A DNA stretch of 19,012 nt from contig DGNJ01000095.1 of NCBI GenBank assembly GCA_002388905.1, positions 20,319-39,330 on the forward strand. The letters are read 5' to 3'. Position numbers and translations under genes: made by a program. Under the pieces are notes generated by a model. The model saw only the letters and a list, made by a program, of their open reading frames with translations. It made no database searches and had not been told where the DNA came from. The stretch is from Cellvibrionales bacterium UBA4495 (GTDB lineage: Bacteria; Pseudomonadota; Gammaproteobacteria; Pseudomonadales; Porticoccaceae). Below are positions 1 through 8,191 of this stretch, piece by piece; position 1 is the first letter of the stretch; each line of letters starts with the position of its first letter.

Positions 1-1512
1 GCGGGTTTTCTGCACGTCATTCTCACCGAGGGGCTGTACGATCGGGCATTCGTCGCCGAGAACGCCCGGGGTCTCGAGGAACTGACGGAAGCCGTTGCCC
101 CCTTTACCCCCGCCCATGTGGCATCGGTGGCCGGCGTCCCGGCCGAGCGGATCATCGAAGCCGCCCGCACTTTCGCCGGCGGCCGGGGCTGCGTGGTCAC
201 CGGCACCGGGCCCCACTTCGCTCTTCATGGAACCCTTCTGGAATACCTGGCCCTGTGTCTCAACACGCTCTGCGGCGGCTGGGTCCGGGCGGGCGAACAG
301 AACGGCCAGCCCCATGTCCTGCTGCCCGATTACCAGCCCCGGGCCCAGCCCATGGCCCCCTACAAGCCCTGGGACGAGAGCCGGCCTGGCCGCCTGCACG
401 GTCTGCCGGCAACCATTATGGGCGGTGCCACCGGCACGCTGGCCGACGAGATCCTCACGCCGGGCAGGGGGCAGGTCCGCGCCCTGATCTGCGCGGGCAG
501 CAACCCCATGGTCTCCCTGCCCGACCAGGACCGGACCCTGAAGGCGTTTCGGGAACTGGATCTGCTGGTGTCCCTGGACGTGGAGATGTCCAACACCGCC
601 CGGCTCGCCCACTACGTGATTCCCGACTACATGGGACTGGAAACGCCGGCGGTCACCCAGTTCACCGAGGCCTCCAAGTACTACGGACTCTGGACCCAGG
701 GCTTTGAGTGGCCCTATGCCATGTATGCCCCGGCGGCGGTCGAGCCCCCCGCAGGCTCGGACGTTATCGAAATGTGGCAGTTCTTCTACGAACTGGCGAA
801 ACACCTGGACAGCGAACTGGTGATGTACGCCAACGCCGCCGGCGCCGGCGAGCACTGGGACAAACTGCCCGAAACGGTGCCCCTGGACATGGACCGCCGG
901 CCCACAACCGAGGCACTGTACGAGGCCATGTGCACCGGATCCCGTGTGCCCCTGGCGGAGGTCAAGAAACATCCCCACGGCAGGATTTACGACGACCTGG
1001 ACCACACCGTGCTGCCCCGGGACCCGGATTGCGATGCCCGGCTGGAGCTGGCCGATGCCACCATGCTGTCGGAGTTGGCCCGGGTCTACGAAAAGCGCGG
1101 CGACCTGCCCCAGCCGGACGGGGAGTACCCCCTGCTGCTCACGCCCCGGCGAACCAACGAAGTGCTCAATTCCATAGGCCGCACCAACCCCAGGCTGGGC
1201 GGCAAGCGCCCCTACAACCCCGCCTTCCTGAACCCGGGCGACCTGGAGAAGTTCGGCGTCAGCGACGGCGAAACCATCCGCATTCGCTCCCGCCACGGGG
1301 AGGTGGTCGGTATCGCCCGGGGCGAGGCCAGGCTGCGGCCGGGCACCCTGTCCATGTCCCACTGCTACGGCCTCAATCCCGACGAGGAGGAGCGGCCTTC
1401 CCGGGAGGGTGCCTGCACGGCCCGGCTGCTGGATGCCGGCGGCGACCTGGACCCGATATTCGGCCAGCCGCGCATGGGCGCCATCCCCGTGGCCATCGCT
1501 TCCGCGGATTAA
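1..1512 (+). CDS. Molybdopterin-dependent oxidoreductase, C-terminal part (5' end outside window)
   Basis: The reading frame is open from the first base, so the gene starts upstream; 503 codons are visible. Aligned by eye with the complete homologue at 10733-12868, the visible part begins near residue 229 of that protein, so the Fe-S domain and part of the Mo-cofactor domain are missing. Shared landmarks are the GTGP segment, the block DEILTPG..GQVRALI.AG.NP, the LDLLVS..TARLA.YV block, and VPL.E.K.HP.G.IYD. From about residue 376 (LLLTPRRTNEVLNS) to the end lies a molydopterin-dinucleotide-binding C-terminal domain with NPGDLEKFGVSDG and the late MSHCYGLNPDEEE stretch. Members of this DMSO-reductase superfamily transfer electrons between a substrate and Fe-S/Mo centres; the substrate is not recognisable here. 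It lies 36 bp upstream of the phosphotransferase gene, suggesting co-transcription. Confidence 0.9.
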   Translation, partial: AGFLHVILTEGLYDRAFVAENARGLEELTEAVAPFTPAHVASVAGVPAERIIEAARTFAGGRGCVVTGTGPHFALHGTLLEYLALCLNTLCGGWVRAGEQNGQPHVLLPDYQPRAQPMAPYKPWDESRPGRLHGLPATIMGGATGTLADEILTPGRGQVRALICAGSNPMVSLPDQDRTLKAFRELDLLVSLDVEMSNTARLAHYVIPDYMGLETPAVTQFTEASKYYGLWTQGFEWPYAMYAPAAVEPPAGSDVIEMWQFFYELAKHLDSELVMYANAAGAGEHWDKLPETVPLDMDRRPTTEALYEAMCTGSRVPLAEVKKHPHGRIYDDLDHTVLPRDPDCDARLELADATMLSELARVYEKRGDLPQPDGEYPLLLTPRRTNEVLNSIGRTNPRLGGKRPYNPAFLNPGDLEKFGVSDGETIRIRSRHGEVVGIARGEARLRPGTLSMSHCYGLNPDEEERPSREGACTARLLDAGGDLDPIFGQPRMGAIPVAIASAD

Positions 1513-1548
1513 CCTTTTATCAATGACCCTACGGAGACAACGATAATC

Positions 1549-2961
1549 ATGAACAGCACCTCACCGACCGGGACCGCCGATCAGGCGGCACAGGACGCCA
1601 AAGAGCGACAGGGCATCACAGAGTGGATTGAAGGCCATATCGGCGGCAAGGTCACCGGCATTCACCGCCAGCGGCGCTGGCGCCCCGTGTGGCGTGTCGA
1701 CCTTGAAAAGGACGGGGGCAGCCGGCAAGTGCTGGTCAAGGGTGTTCGCGCCTGGGATTGCATTCCCTACCCGCTGGTGCACGAGATGCGCATGATGGAA
1801 GTGCTCGAGGCCAACGGCATCCCGGTACCCCATGTTTACGGCATGTGCGACTATCCGGAAGCTTTCGTGATGGACTGGATCGAGGGCGGGCGCGATCCCG
1901 GCCTGGTGATGGAAGCCATCGAGAGCGCCTCCACCATGAGTCCGGAGCGCTGGGCCGCCAGCCTCGAGTACATGGAAATCCTGGCCCGGATGCACAAGAT
2001 CCCCGCGGAACAGTTCGAGAAGGCCGGTTGCCAGCGGCCCGAGGGTGCCCGGCAAGTGGCGCTCAATCATGTGGAGCGTTTCCACCGCATGTGCCGGGAT
2101 CAGGAGATCGTCGATCCCTTCATGGAGTTCTGCATGGCCTGGCTGCGCCGCAATGTTCCGGAGCACCGCACCCGCTGCACCTTCGTGACCGGCGACTGCG
2201 GGCAGTTCCTCAACGACGGCGAGAAGGTAACCGCCGTGCTCGACGTGGAAATAGGGCATCTGGGCGACAATTTCCACGACCTTGCCTGTTTCCGGGGCCG
2301 TCACCCGGTGGAGAACATGGGCGATGTACCCGCGCTGTTCCGCCACTATGCCAATGCCATGGGTGAGGAACTGGACCTGCCGGTAATCGCCTACCACACC
2401 GTGGCCTTTCTGGCGGTGGGCTATTTCGGGCCGCTGTTCGCCCTGGCGGATCTTTCGCCGGGCGGCGACTGGGTGGAGAGCGCCATGCAGGTGGCCTTTA
2501 TCGGGCGCCGCTGCGCCGAGGCGATGGCGGAGATCGTCGGTGTGGAGCTCGACGAGATAGACCTGCCCGAGGCCCATGTTACGCCCCTGGAGGATATGGC
2601 CCTGGACAAACTGATCTTCGAGATCAACCGTCTGCCCACCTCCGAACAGTTTGCCGACTGGCAGCGCAGCACCCTGGCGGCCATTCCCGAGAGCCTGCGC
2701 AACCAGGCCCATTACGGGCGCTGGGCGGAAGCGGAGGATCTTGACGAGATCGGCCAGGTACTTGGGCACCGGCCGGGCAACCTGGAGGAGGCGGACAGGG
2801 CCCTGAAGGATTTTGTCCTGCAGGCGGGGCCGGAGCACGATGCCACCCTGGTCCGGCTCTTCCATCGCCGTCTGCTGCGCCAGTGCCTGGTGTTCGCCGG
2901 CCCCGACGCGCCGGCGGATCACCTGTTGTTCAAGAAAGTGGAGCCGATCCTTGAGACCTGA
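1549..2961 (+). CDS. APH-like (aminoglycoside phosphotransferase family) phosphotransferase, 470 aa
   Basis: The protein has the APH/choline-kinase fold pattern: an N-lobe with a KGVRAWDCIPYPLVHE stretch, the hinge-like FVMDWIEGG (about residues 105-113), a catalytic-loop equivalent TGDCGQFLND (T214-G215-D216), and the metal-binding-loop equivalent VLDVEIGHLGD with D232. The usual HGDxxxxN loop is altered: His is Thr and the Asn is displaced, so kinase activity is probable but not assured. About 120 C-terminal residues form a mostly helical extension beyond the usual kinase domain. In environmental bacteria such proteins often sit in lipid or sterol catabolic clusters and are presumed to phosphorylate small hydroxylated substrates; that role is inference here. 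ATG 1549 is supported by ACGGAG at 1531-1536. A 229-bp gap holding a palindromic element follows. No resistance role should be read into the family name. Confidence 0.8.
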   Translation: MNSTSPTGTADQAAQDAKERQGITEWIEGHIGGKVTGIHRQRRWRPVWRVDLEKDGGSRQVLVKGVRAWDCIPYPLVHEMRMMEVLEANGIPVPHVYGMCDYPEAFVMDWIEGGRDPGLVMEAIESASTMSPERWAASLEYMEILARMHKIPAEQFEKAGCQRPEGARQVALNHVERFHRMCRDQEIVDPFMEFCMAWLRRNVPEHRTRCTFVTGDCGQFLNDGEKVTAVLDVEIGHLGDNFHDLACFRGRHPVENMGDVPALFRHYANAMGEELDLPVIAYHTVAFLAVGYFGPLFALADLSPGGDWVESAMQVAFIGRRCAEAMAEIVGVELDEIDLPEAHVTPLEDMALDKLIFEINRLPTSEQFADWQRSTLAAIPESLRNQAHYGRWAEAEDLDEIGQVLGHRPGNLEEADRALKDFVLQAGPEHDATLVRLFHRRLLRQCLVFAGPDAPADHLLFKKVEPILET

Positions 2962-3017
2962 AGACGTGTCCCGGCCGGGCACAAAAGAATACGCACGGCT
3001 GGTGTGCCGTCCCATTG

Positions 3018-3130
3018 ATAACTTTACGGAGTGCGAGTCGGCACCCCTGGGCGGGACAGGCCGTGAATACGTCCCTGCGGCCGACGGTCCCGCACAGCGG
3101 CACCAACTCACCGTACCAATACAAAGTTAT
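3018..3130. repeat. Imperfect palindromic element A
   Basis: The outer arms ATAACTTT (3018-3025) and AAAGTTAT (3123-3130) are perfect inverted repeats. Inside them, the left arm up to GCGGGAC (3051-3057) pairs imperfectly with the right arm starting GTCCCGC (3087-3093); several mismatches would be G-U pairs in RNA. GGCCG near 3059 and CGGCC near 3078 add an inner stem. Read on the minus strand, the interior contains GGGACCGTCGG (3091-3081) followed by CAGGGACGTATTCACGGC, which is also present in element B at 4485-4590 on the plus strand. The element fills much of the 2962-3190 gap. There is no T-tract, so it is not a classical intrinsic terminator. Its function is unknown. Confidence 0.75.
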
Positions 3131-3190
3131 TTGTGGACATGACACCAGCCGGGCGTTTGGGGAATCGATAACAACAACCACGGAAATGCC

Positions 3191-4465
3191 ATGACAGTAA
3201 ACACCTATCAACGCAAGGAACACTGGACACCGACGCCGAGGCCGCAATGGGTGCAAACCCTCAACGAGCAGGGTGCCAAACTCGACATGGCCAGCGTTGT
3301 GCCCCTGGACAGCGAGTCGCTAATCGCCCAGGCAGTTAAAAACACCGGACTCGGGGATTTCGGCGACGATACGGGGGCGGAGCACTTTCGGGTGCTGGCC
3401 CGATCCATCGAGGAAGAGGCGAACCTGCATTTCGCGGGCCGGATACTGACCCGCTCGGAATTCGTGCGCTACCTGGAAATCCGCTTCGGGCTTGTCGACT
3501 GGCTGAAACGGGCACCGGAAATTCTCGACGAAAAAATCGACCAGCCGATTTTTATCACCGGCTACGGGCGCTCGGGGACCACTATTCTCTACGAAGTCCT
3601 GTCCCTGGACCCGCGGTTTCGGGTGCCTCTCAAGTGGGAGTCGCTGTTCCCCTTCCCGCCGCCGGAATCGTCGACCTATGACCATGACCCGCGCATTGCC
3701 CGGGCCGACAAAGTGAACGAATTCAACGAGAACATGATTCCCGAACTCAGCGCCATGCACAAATCGGCGGGCAGCCTGCCGGTGGAAAGCCTGGAACTGA
3801 ACTATTTTACCTTCCTCAGCGAAGTCTATCCCATCGCCTTTCAGGTCCCCACCTATGCCCGCTACCTGGAAGCCCGGAGCATGGATTACAGCTTCGAGTG
3901 GCAAAAGAAGTTCCTGAAGCTTTTGCAGTGGCGGTGCAAGGGCGATCGCTGGTTGCTCAAGGGGCCCTCCCACCTGCCCTATTTGCGCGAACTGCTGGAG
4001 GTCTACCCGGATGCCCGCATCATCTTCACCCATCGCGATCCCGTCGTCTGCGCCGATTCGGGGCTGAGCCTGCAGGCGAGCCTCTACTGGTGGCGTACCG
4101 ACGAGCCCTGGGGCGACGGCACCATGAAAAACTGGCTGATCGACTCCCCCCAGTCCCGCGCCCAACCCTGGGACGATATTATCGACATGATTGAGGATGG
4201 CACCCTGAAGGCGGACCATGTCTGCAATTCCCAGTACGATGACTTCATGACCGACCCCATGGCCGCCGTGCGAAAAATCTATACGCAACTGGGCCTGGAC
4301 CTGACCGCGGACGTCGAACAGCGAATGCGGCAGTTCCTCGCCGAGAAACCCCAGGGGCAATACGGCCGGCACGAATACGAGCATCCTCCCCGGGAAGTGA
4401 TCGAGTACGAACGGGAGGTTTATAAGAAGTATCAGGATTATTTTTCCGTGCCCAATGAACTTTAA
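3191..4465 (+). CDS. Sulfotransferase family protein (first copy), 424 aa
   Basis: The protein carries the sulfotransferase P-loop for the 5'-phosphosulfate of PAPS, PIFITGYGRSGTT, with G124-Y-G-R-S-G-T-T131. The 3'-phosphate-binding motif follows as ARIIFTHRDPVVCADSGLSL, with H281-R-D-P284 and S290. The family transfers a sulfonate group from PAPS to a hydroxyl or amine acceptor. Unusually for a cytosolic sulfotransferase it has about 115 residues before the P-loop. No signal peptide or membrane segment is seen, so it should be cytoplasmic. The start at ATG 3191 has only a weak GGA upstream, but the frame extends no further with any better candidate. It is flanked by palindromic elements A and B and may be an independent transcription unit in the cluster. 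The acceptor cannot be predicted; the neighbouring Mo enzymes and DUF1214 proteins suggest a hydroxylated lipid-like compound (inference). Confidence 0.88.
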   Translation: MTVNTYQRKEHWTPTPRPQWVQTLNEQGAKLDMASVVPLDSESLIAQAVKNTGLGDFGDDTGAEHFRVLARSIEEEANLHFAGRILTRSEFVRYLEIRFGLVDWLKRAPEILDEKIDQPIFITGYGRSGTTILYEVLSLDPRFRVPLKWESLFPFPPPESSTYDHDPRIARADKVNEFNENMIPELSAMHKSAGSLPVESLELNYFTFLSEVYPIAFQVPTYARYLEARSMDYSFEWQKKFLKLLQWRCKGDRWLLKGPSHLPYLRELLEVYPDARIIFTHRDPVVCADSGLSLQASLYWWRTDEPWGDGTMKNWLIDSPQSRAQPWDDIIDMIEDGTLKADHVCNSQYDDFMTDPMAAVRKIYTQLGLDLTADVEQRMRQFLAEKPQGQYGRHEYEHPPREVIEYEREVYKKYQDYFSVPNEL

Positions 4466-4484
4466 CTTTACTAGGGCATAAAGA

Positions 4485-4590
4485 CTCGTGCCGGGGTAAG
4501 GTTTCCGGGACTGTCGGCGAGAGGGACCTCGCCGGCAAGCCTACAGGGATGTGTTCACGGCGTGTCCCGGAAACCTTACCCCGGTATGAG
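4485..4590. repeat. Long palindromic element B with 20-bp perfect arms and an internal hairpin
   Basis: The arms CCGGGGTAAGGTTTCCGGGA (4491-4510) and TCCCGGAAACCTTACCCCGG (4565-4584) are perfectly complementary over 20 bp. In RNA the stem extends outward by six more pairs (4485-4490 with 4585-4590), three of them G-U. Between the arms, CGGCGAG (4515-4521) and CTCGCCG (4528-4534) form a second 7-bp hairpin with a six-base loop. A single-stranded stretch with CAGGGATGTGTTCACGGC (4544-4561) follows, matching the core of element A in opposite orientation. It lies between the sulfotransferase stop and the first DUF1214 gene. No T-tract follows. It could be a dispersed genomic repeat, a structured RNA or an attenuator; the sequence does not decide between these. 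Confidence 0.85.
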
Positions 4591-4646
4591 GCCTTCGGGT
4601 TAATGCAGGGCATCAAGAACGACGATAACGAATTTGCGAGGTAACC

Positions 4647-5762
4647 ATGAACGCCAAAGAAAAACCGGACCCCACCATCCGTGAATGGGAGGCCTTTTGC
4701 GACCAGCTCAAGACCTCGGGGCGCAGCATCCTCGAGGCGGGCAGTGACATGGACCCGGTCACCCGGGCCGACGGCTTGCGCTATCTGGGCAGGTTGATGC
4801 GCGGGGGTGTGGAAAAGTTCGTCGAGTACGGCGATCCGGAAGATCCCGTCATCTACAAAATCTATCACGAAAAAATAAAGTGGGGATTCGACAATCCGGA
4901 CAGTATCTACAACATGGCCGCCATCAGCGGTGACCGGGAGTACGAGCTGACCGGGAACCGGGGCACGGTGAATTATTTCAATATTTCCACCATGGCCATG
5001 GGGGTTGATGGCAAGGCGGCCATTACCGGCTTTATCAACGACAGCGATATCGCTTTCGACGAAAACGGTAATTTTACCCTGACGCTCGGTACAGAGCCCC
5101 GGGAGGGCAACTGGCTGAAGATGACGCCGGATTCCAACGCCTTCATGATCCGTCAGACCTTCAACGACCGCGCCAGGGAAAAGGAGGTGGAGGCCAGCAT
5201 GCGCTGCACCACGCCGTCGGCGGGTACCGGCGCCCTGGACGTTGATACGGTGGTGGAGAATTTCCGCAAGGCGCGGGGGTTCTTTTCCCGCACCGGCGAG
5301 ACCTTTATCGATCTTACCTCGAACCTCATGAAGTGCGTCAATGAACTGCCGGAGGCGGATCCCGACTATATGGCCTCCATGGGTGCCGACCCCAACTACG
5401 CTTATTTCTGGTCGTCGTTTCATGTGGAGCCCGGGCAGGCCCTGCTGGTGCATTTACCCCGGGTGCCGGCCTGCGATGCCTGGAGCCTGTGCCTGCACAA
5501 CTACTGGCTGGAGTCGCTGGATTACCACAAGGCCAGGGTCATTCTTAACAAACACACAGCGGCGCTCAATTCCGACGGCAGCCTGACCATAGTGGTGGCC
5601 ATGGAGGATCCCGGCGTGCCCAACTGGCTCAATACCTGCGGGCATCCCTGGGGCAATATGATGTTTCGCTGGACAAGGCCGGAGGAGGTGGTTGCGCCAC
5701 AGGTCGAGCTGGTGCAACTCGACAGTGTCGACTGGTCGTCCAGACTCGTAAAGTGGGCCTGA
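4647..5762 (+). CDS. DUF1214 domain protein (first of three), 371 aa
   Basis: This is a soluble protein with no signal peptide or membrane segment. It contains D82-N-P-D-S-I-Y followed by a YELTGNRG strand, a central sheet with FTLTLGTEPREGNWL, the FMIRQTFNDR block, and the C-terminal signature EDPGVPNWL (residues 320-328) followed by GHPWGNMMFRW. These blocks are conserved in the next gene and, more distantly, in the gene at 8192, and match my knowledge of DUF1214 (Pfam PF06742). The biochemical function of DUF1214 is not established. In other genomes the domain is often fused or adjacent to DUF1254; no DUF1254 is seen here. ATG 4647 is preceded by GCGAGGT. It lies 74 bp upstream of its paralogue, indicating tandem duplication followed by strong divergence. 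Confidence 0.85.
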   Translation: MNAKEKPDPTIREWEAFCDQLKTSGRSILEAGSDMDPVTRADGLRYLGRLMRGGVEKFVEYGDPEDPVIYKIYHEKIKWGFDNPDSIYNMAAISGDREYELTGNRGTVNYFNISTMAMGVDGKAAITGFINDSDIAFDENGNFTLTLGTEPREGNWLKMTPDSNAFMIRQTFNDRAREKEVEASMRCTTPSAGTGALDVDTVVENFRKARGFFSRTGETFIDLTSNLMKCVNELPEADPDYMASMGADPNYAYFWSSFHVEPGQALLVHLPRVPACDAWSLCLHNYWLESLDYHKARVILNKHTAALNSDGSLTIVVAMEDPGVPNWLNTCGHPWGNMMFRWTRPEEVVAPQVELVQLDSVDWSSRLVKWA

Positions 5763-5836
5763 AGCGGTAGCCGCGGCAGTCGGTCCTATAACATCGACAA
5801 TCGAGCGGGCCACGGGAAAACAATGGGGGGAAGAGC

Positions 5837-6955
5837 ATGAGCGAAGAAATCACGGCCGACGTGGCCAGGCGCTGGCGGGCCTTTTGCGACAGCATCAGGG
5901 ATGCCGGCACCGACATCCTCTCTTCGGCGGAGGAACTGGACGACGTCAATCGTGCCGAGGGACTGCGCTACCTGACGCGCCTGCTCCGGGGGAGTTTCGA
6001 AAAATACATTGAGTTCGCCGACCCCCTGGACCCGGTCCTTTTCAAGATGTGCGACGAGCGTTCCGGATACGGCGGCGATAACCCGGACAACCTCTATTCG
6101 GCGTGCCCGGTGCAGCCGGGAGAGATTTACGCGATTACCGGCAACCGGGGCACCATCTGGCAATTCAGTTTCAACCTGTTCCGTTCGGGCACCGACAGCC
6201 AGTATGAATTGCTGGGCAGGCTCGAGGATAAGGATCTCGAATTCGACGCCGACGGCAACTTCACCGTCATCCTGGGCGGCGAGCCCCGGGACGGGAACTG
6301 GCTGCCGCTTCCCACCGGCGCCAACCAGATACTGCTGCGCCAGACTTTCCGCGACCGCAGTGCGGAGCAGGAGGTGTCGGCCGGCATCCGGCTGCTGTCG
6401 AAAAACGCCCGGCCGGCGGCGCTGTCGGTGGACGCCATGCTCGACAAGCTCCAGGGGGCGGAGGATTTTTTCTGCAACACCGGGCGCATGATGCACGGCT
6501 GGTCACGGGACTTCACGCGGTGGATGAACACCCTGCCCATGACCGACCCGGCATTCATTGCCGAGGGAGGCGGCGATCCCAGCGCGTTTTTCTATATTTC
6601 GTCCTGGCGGCTCGACCGGGACCAGGCACTGCTGGTCCACCTTCCGGCGTTTCCCGACGACAAGCTCTGGAACCTGGCGCTTTTCAATTTCTGGTTCGAA
6701 TCCATGGACTATGTGAATTTCCGTATTCACACCAATAACCATATCTGCCGGCGCAATGACGACGGCAGTTACACCCTGGTGATCGCCAACCGGGATCCGG
6801 GAGTCGCCAACTGGCTCGACGCCACCGGCCACGCCCAGGGCAATATGATCATGCGTGCCTGGACCGGCGGTGTCCGGCCTCCCGACCCGCGCACGGAACT
6901 GGTGAACCTCGACGACGTGGACTGGGACCGCAAGTTTCGGCGGTGGGAACCATGA
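5837..6955 (+). CDS. DUF1214 domain protein (second of three), 372 aa
   Basis: It is a tandem paralogue of the gene at 4647-5762 with almost the same length and collinear motifs. The N-terminal region shares the pattern W.AFCD..R..G..IL with RAEGLRYL.RLL. It then shows GDNPDNLYSACPV, YAITGNRG, FTVILGGEPRDGNWL, ILLRQTFRDR, and the C-terminal NRDPGVANWL (residues 318-327) followed by GHAQGNMIMRAW. It is predicted to be cytoplasmic and its function is unknown. The start ATG 5837 has a very strong purine-rich ribosome-binding site (GGGGGGAAGAG, 5825-5835). Its stop codon overlaps an ATG at 6952 (ATGA), so it is probably translationally close-coupled to the downstream sulfotransferase. Keeping two divergent copies side by side suggests either heteromer formation or different ligands (inference). 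Confidence 0.85.
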   Translation: MSEEITADVARRWRAFCDSIRDAGTDILSSAEELDDVNRAEGLRYLTRLLRGSFEKYIEFADPLDPVLFKMCDERSGYGGDNPDNLYSACPVQPGEIYAITGNRGTIWQFSFNLFRSGTDSQYELLGRLEDKDLEFDADGNFTVILGGEPRDGNWLPLPTGANQILLRQTFRDRSAEQEVSAGIRLLSKNARPAALSVDAMLDKLQGAEDFFCNTGRMMHGWSRDFTRWMNTLPMTDPAFIAEGGGDPSAFFYISSWRLDRDQALLVHLPAFPDDKLWNLALFNFWFESMDYVNFRIHTNNHICRRNDDGSYTLVIANRDPGVANWLDATGHAQGNMIMRAWTGGVRPPDPRTELVNLDDVDWDRKFRRWEP

Positions 6956-6993
6956 TCAATAACCTGTGTAATGAGAAAGGAAGCGAAGCGACC

Positions 6994-8151
6994 ATGAAAC
7001 ACTATCGACTGGATGCCGGGAGTCTTCTTCACGACACTGCCCGGGAAACGGGACTCGAGCGGTACCTGGATGAGGACCTGGAAGCGCGCTTCCATTACCT
7101 GATCGGGCTGTTCAACGAATTCGGCAGTATTCCCGAGCCTGCGTATCCCGACGCCGTGAACGAGGTCAAGCGCCTGGTGCGGATTCGCCTGAAACTGGCC
7201 CGGGACTGGGAAGAGCATCCCGAAATTCTCGAAGAGACCATCGAGCAGCCTTTTTTCGTGATCGGCAATGCCAGGGCCGGCACCACCTTCGCCCAGTCAA
7301 TCCTGACCCTGGATGAAGGCCACCGCACCCCCTGCTACTGGGATACCCGTAACCCCACGCCGCCCCCCGGCCTGGACCCGGAGGCGGATGCCGCCGCCCA
7401 CCGGGAAGCGCAACAGTTCATCGATTTCCTGCTCGATAAATCCCCGGGCCTGTGGCCGGCCCACCCCTATTTCGATCAGGGGGGCTACACTGAGGCGGAG
7501 GACGAGTTCCTCTATTCCATCGATTTCAATATGGCCTATCCCCTGCATTTTCTGAAAGTGCCCACCCTGCCCCAGGCGGTGCCGCCGCCGGACCCGGTCC
7601 AGGCCCTCCAGTTCCATAAAACCATGCTCAAGCAGTTGCAATGGCAAATGCCCACGCGTCGCTGGGTGGGCAAGGGCATTATTCACCAGTACCTGATGCC
7701 GGCCCTGCTGGACGTCTACCCCGATGCCGTCTGTTTCTGGATGCACCGCCCGCCCGAGGAATACATCGCCTCGCTGCTGGAACTGCTGGAAAGGCAATAC
7801 AAGCCTTTCAACGGCGAGCTTTACCGCGTCGATCCCCAGCAACTGGTGGAGCAGCTAAAGGCGGGCATGGAGCATTTTATGGCCCAGCCCACCATTGACG
7901 ACCCCCGGGTACACCATATCCGCTTCCGGGACTTCGTCGCCGACCCCACGGCCGTGCTCGCGCCCATTTACGAAAAGAGTGGTGTCACCTTCACCCGGGA
8001 GTACGAGCGGCGAATCCGCGAGCGGGTCAACGATCCCGCCTGGCGCGCCGATCGTCACGGCAAGTTCGAATACTCCCTGGACAAGTTCGGTCTCGACAGG
8101 AACAGGCTGCGCCGGCAGTTTGCCGACTACTGCGAACGGTTCGAGTTGTAA
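6994..8151 (+). CDS. Sulfotransferase family protein (second copy), 385 aa
   Basis: The P-loop is present as FFVIGNARAGTT (G91-N-A-R-A-G-T-T98), in the same order and context as the first sulfotransferase, preceded by the shared EHPEILEETIEQP segment. The 3'-phosphate motif is altered: FWMHRPPEEYIASLLELL has H251-R-P-P254 where the first copy has HRDP, but a downstream serine is retained. It is about 40 residues shorter, mostly at the N terminus, and lacks a signal peptide. ATG 6994 is chosen because AGGAAG lies about 11 bases upstream and MKHYRLDAG begins the coherent domain. An ATG at 6952 and a GTG at 6943, overlapping the upstream stop, would add 14 or 17 residues and cannot be excluded. 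Its place between DUF1214 genes suggests it acts in the same pathway. Acceptor unknown. Confidence 0.85.
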   Translation: MKHYRLDAGSLLHDTARETGLERYLDEDLEARFHYLIGLFNEFGSIPEPAYPDAVNEVKRLVRIRLKLARDWEEHPEILEETIEQPFFVIGNARAGTTFAQSILTLDEGHRTPCYWDTRNPTPPPGLDPEADAAAHREAQQFIDFLLDKSPGLWPAHPYFDQGGYTEAEDEFLYSIDFNMAYPLHFLKVPTLPQAVPPPDPVQALQFHKTMLKQLQWQMPTRRWVGKGIIHQYLMPALLDVYPDAVCFWMHRPPEEYIASLLELLERQYKPFNGELYRVDPQQLVEQLKAGMEHFMAQPTIDDPRVHHIRFRDFVADPTAVLAPIYEKSGVTFTREYERRIRERVNDPAWRADRHGKFEYSLDKFGLDRNRLRRQFADYCERFEL

Positions 8152-8191
8152 GGCGGAGCAACTGTTAAGGCAAGACAACAGAGGATTAACC

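Noticed and set aside
1549..2961. Antibiotic resistance kinase
   Set aside because: Only the general APH fold is shared; the catalytic loop is atypical and the neighbourhood is metabolic.
1561..3111. Long minus-strand open frame opposite the phosphotransferase gene
   Set aside because: High GC yields long antisense frames; its protein has no recognised domain and lies wholly opposite a coherent kinase-like gene.
4485..4590. Ordinary rho-independent terminator
   Set aside because: The stem is very long with internal structure, and no T-run follows on either strand.
7895..8191. Upstream extension of the third DUF1214 frame into the sulfotransferase gene
   Set aside because: Ser/Thr/Pro-rich low-complexity translation overlapping a conserved sulfotransferase C terminus; ATG 8192 has a good ribosome-binding site.
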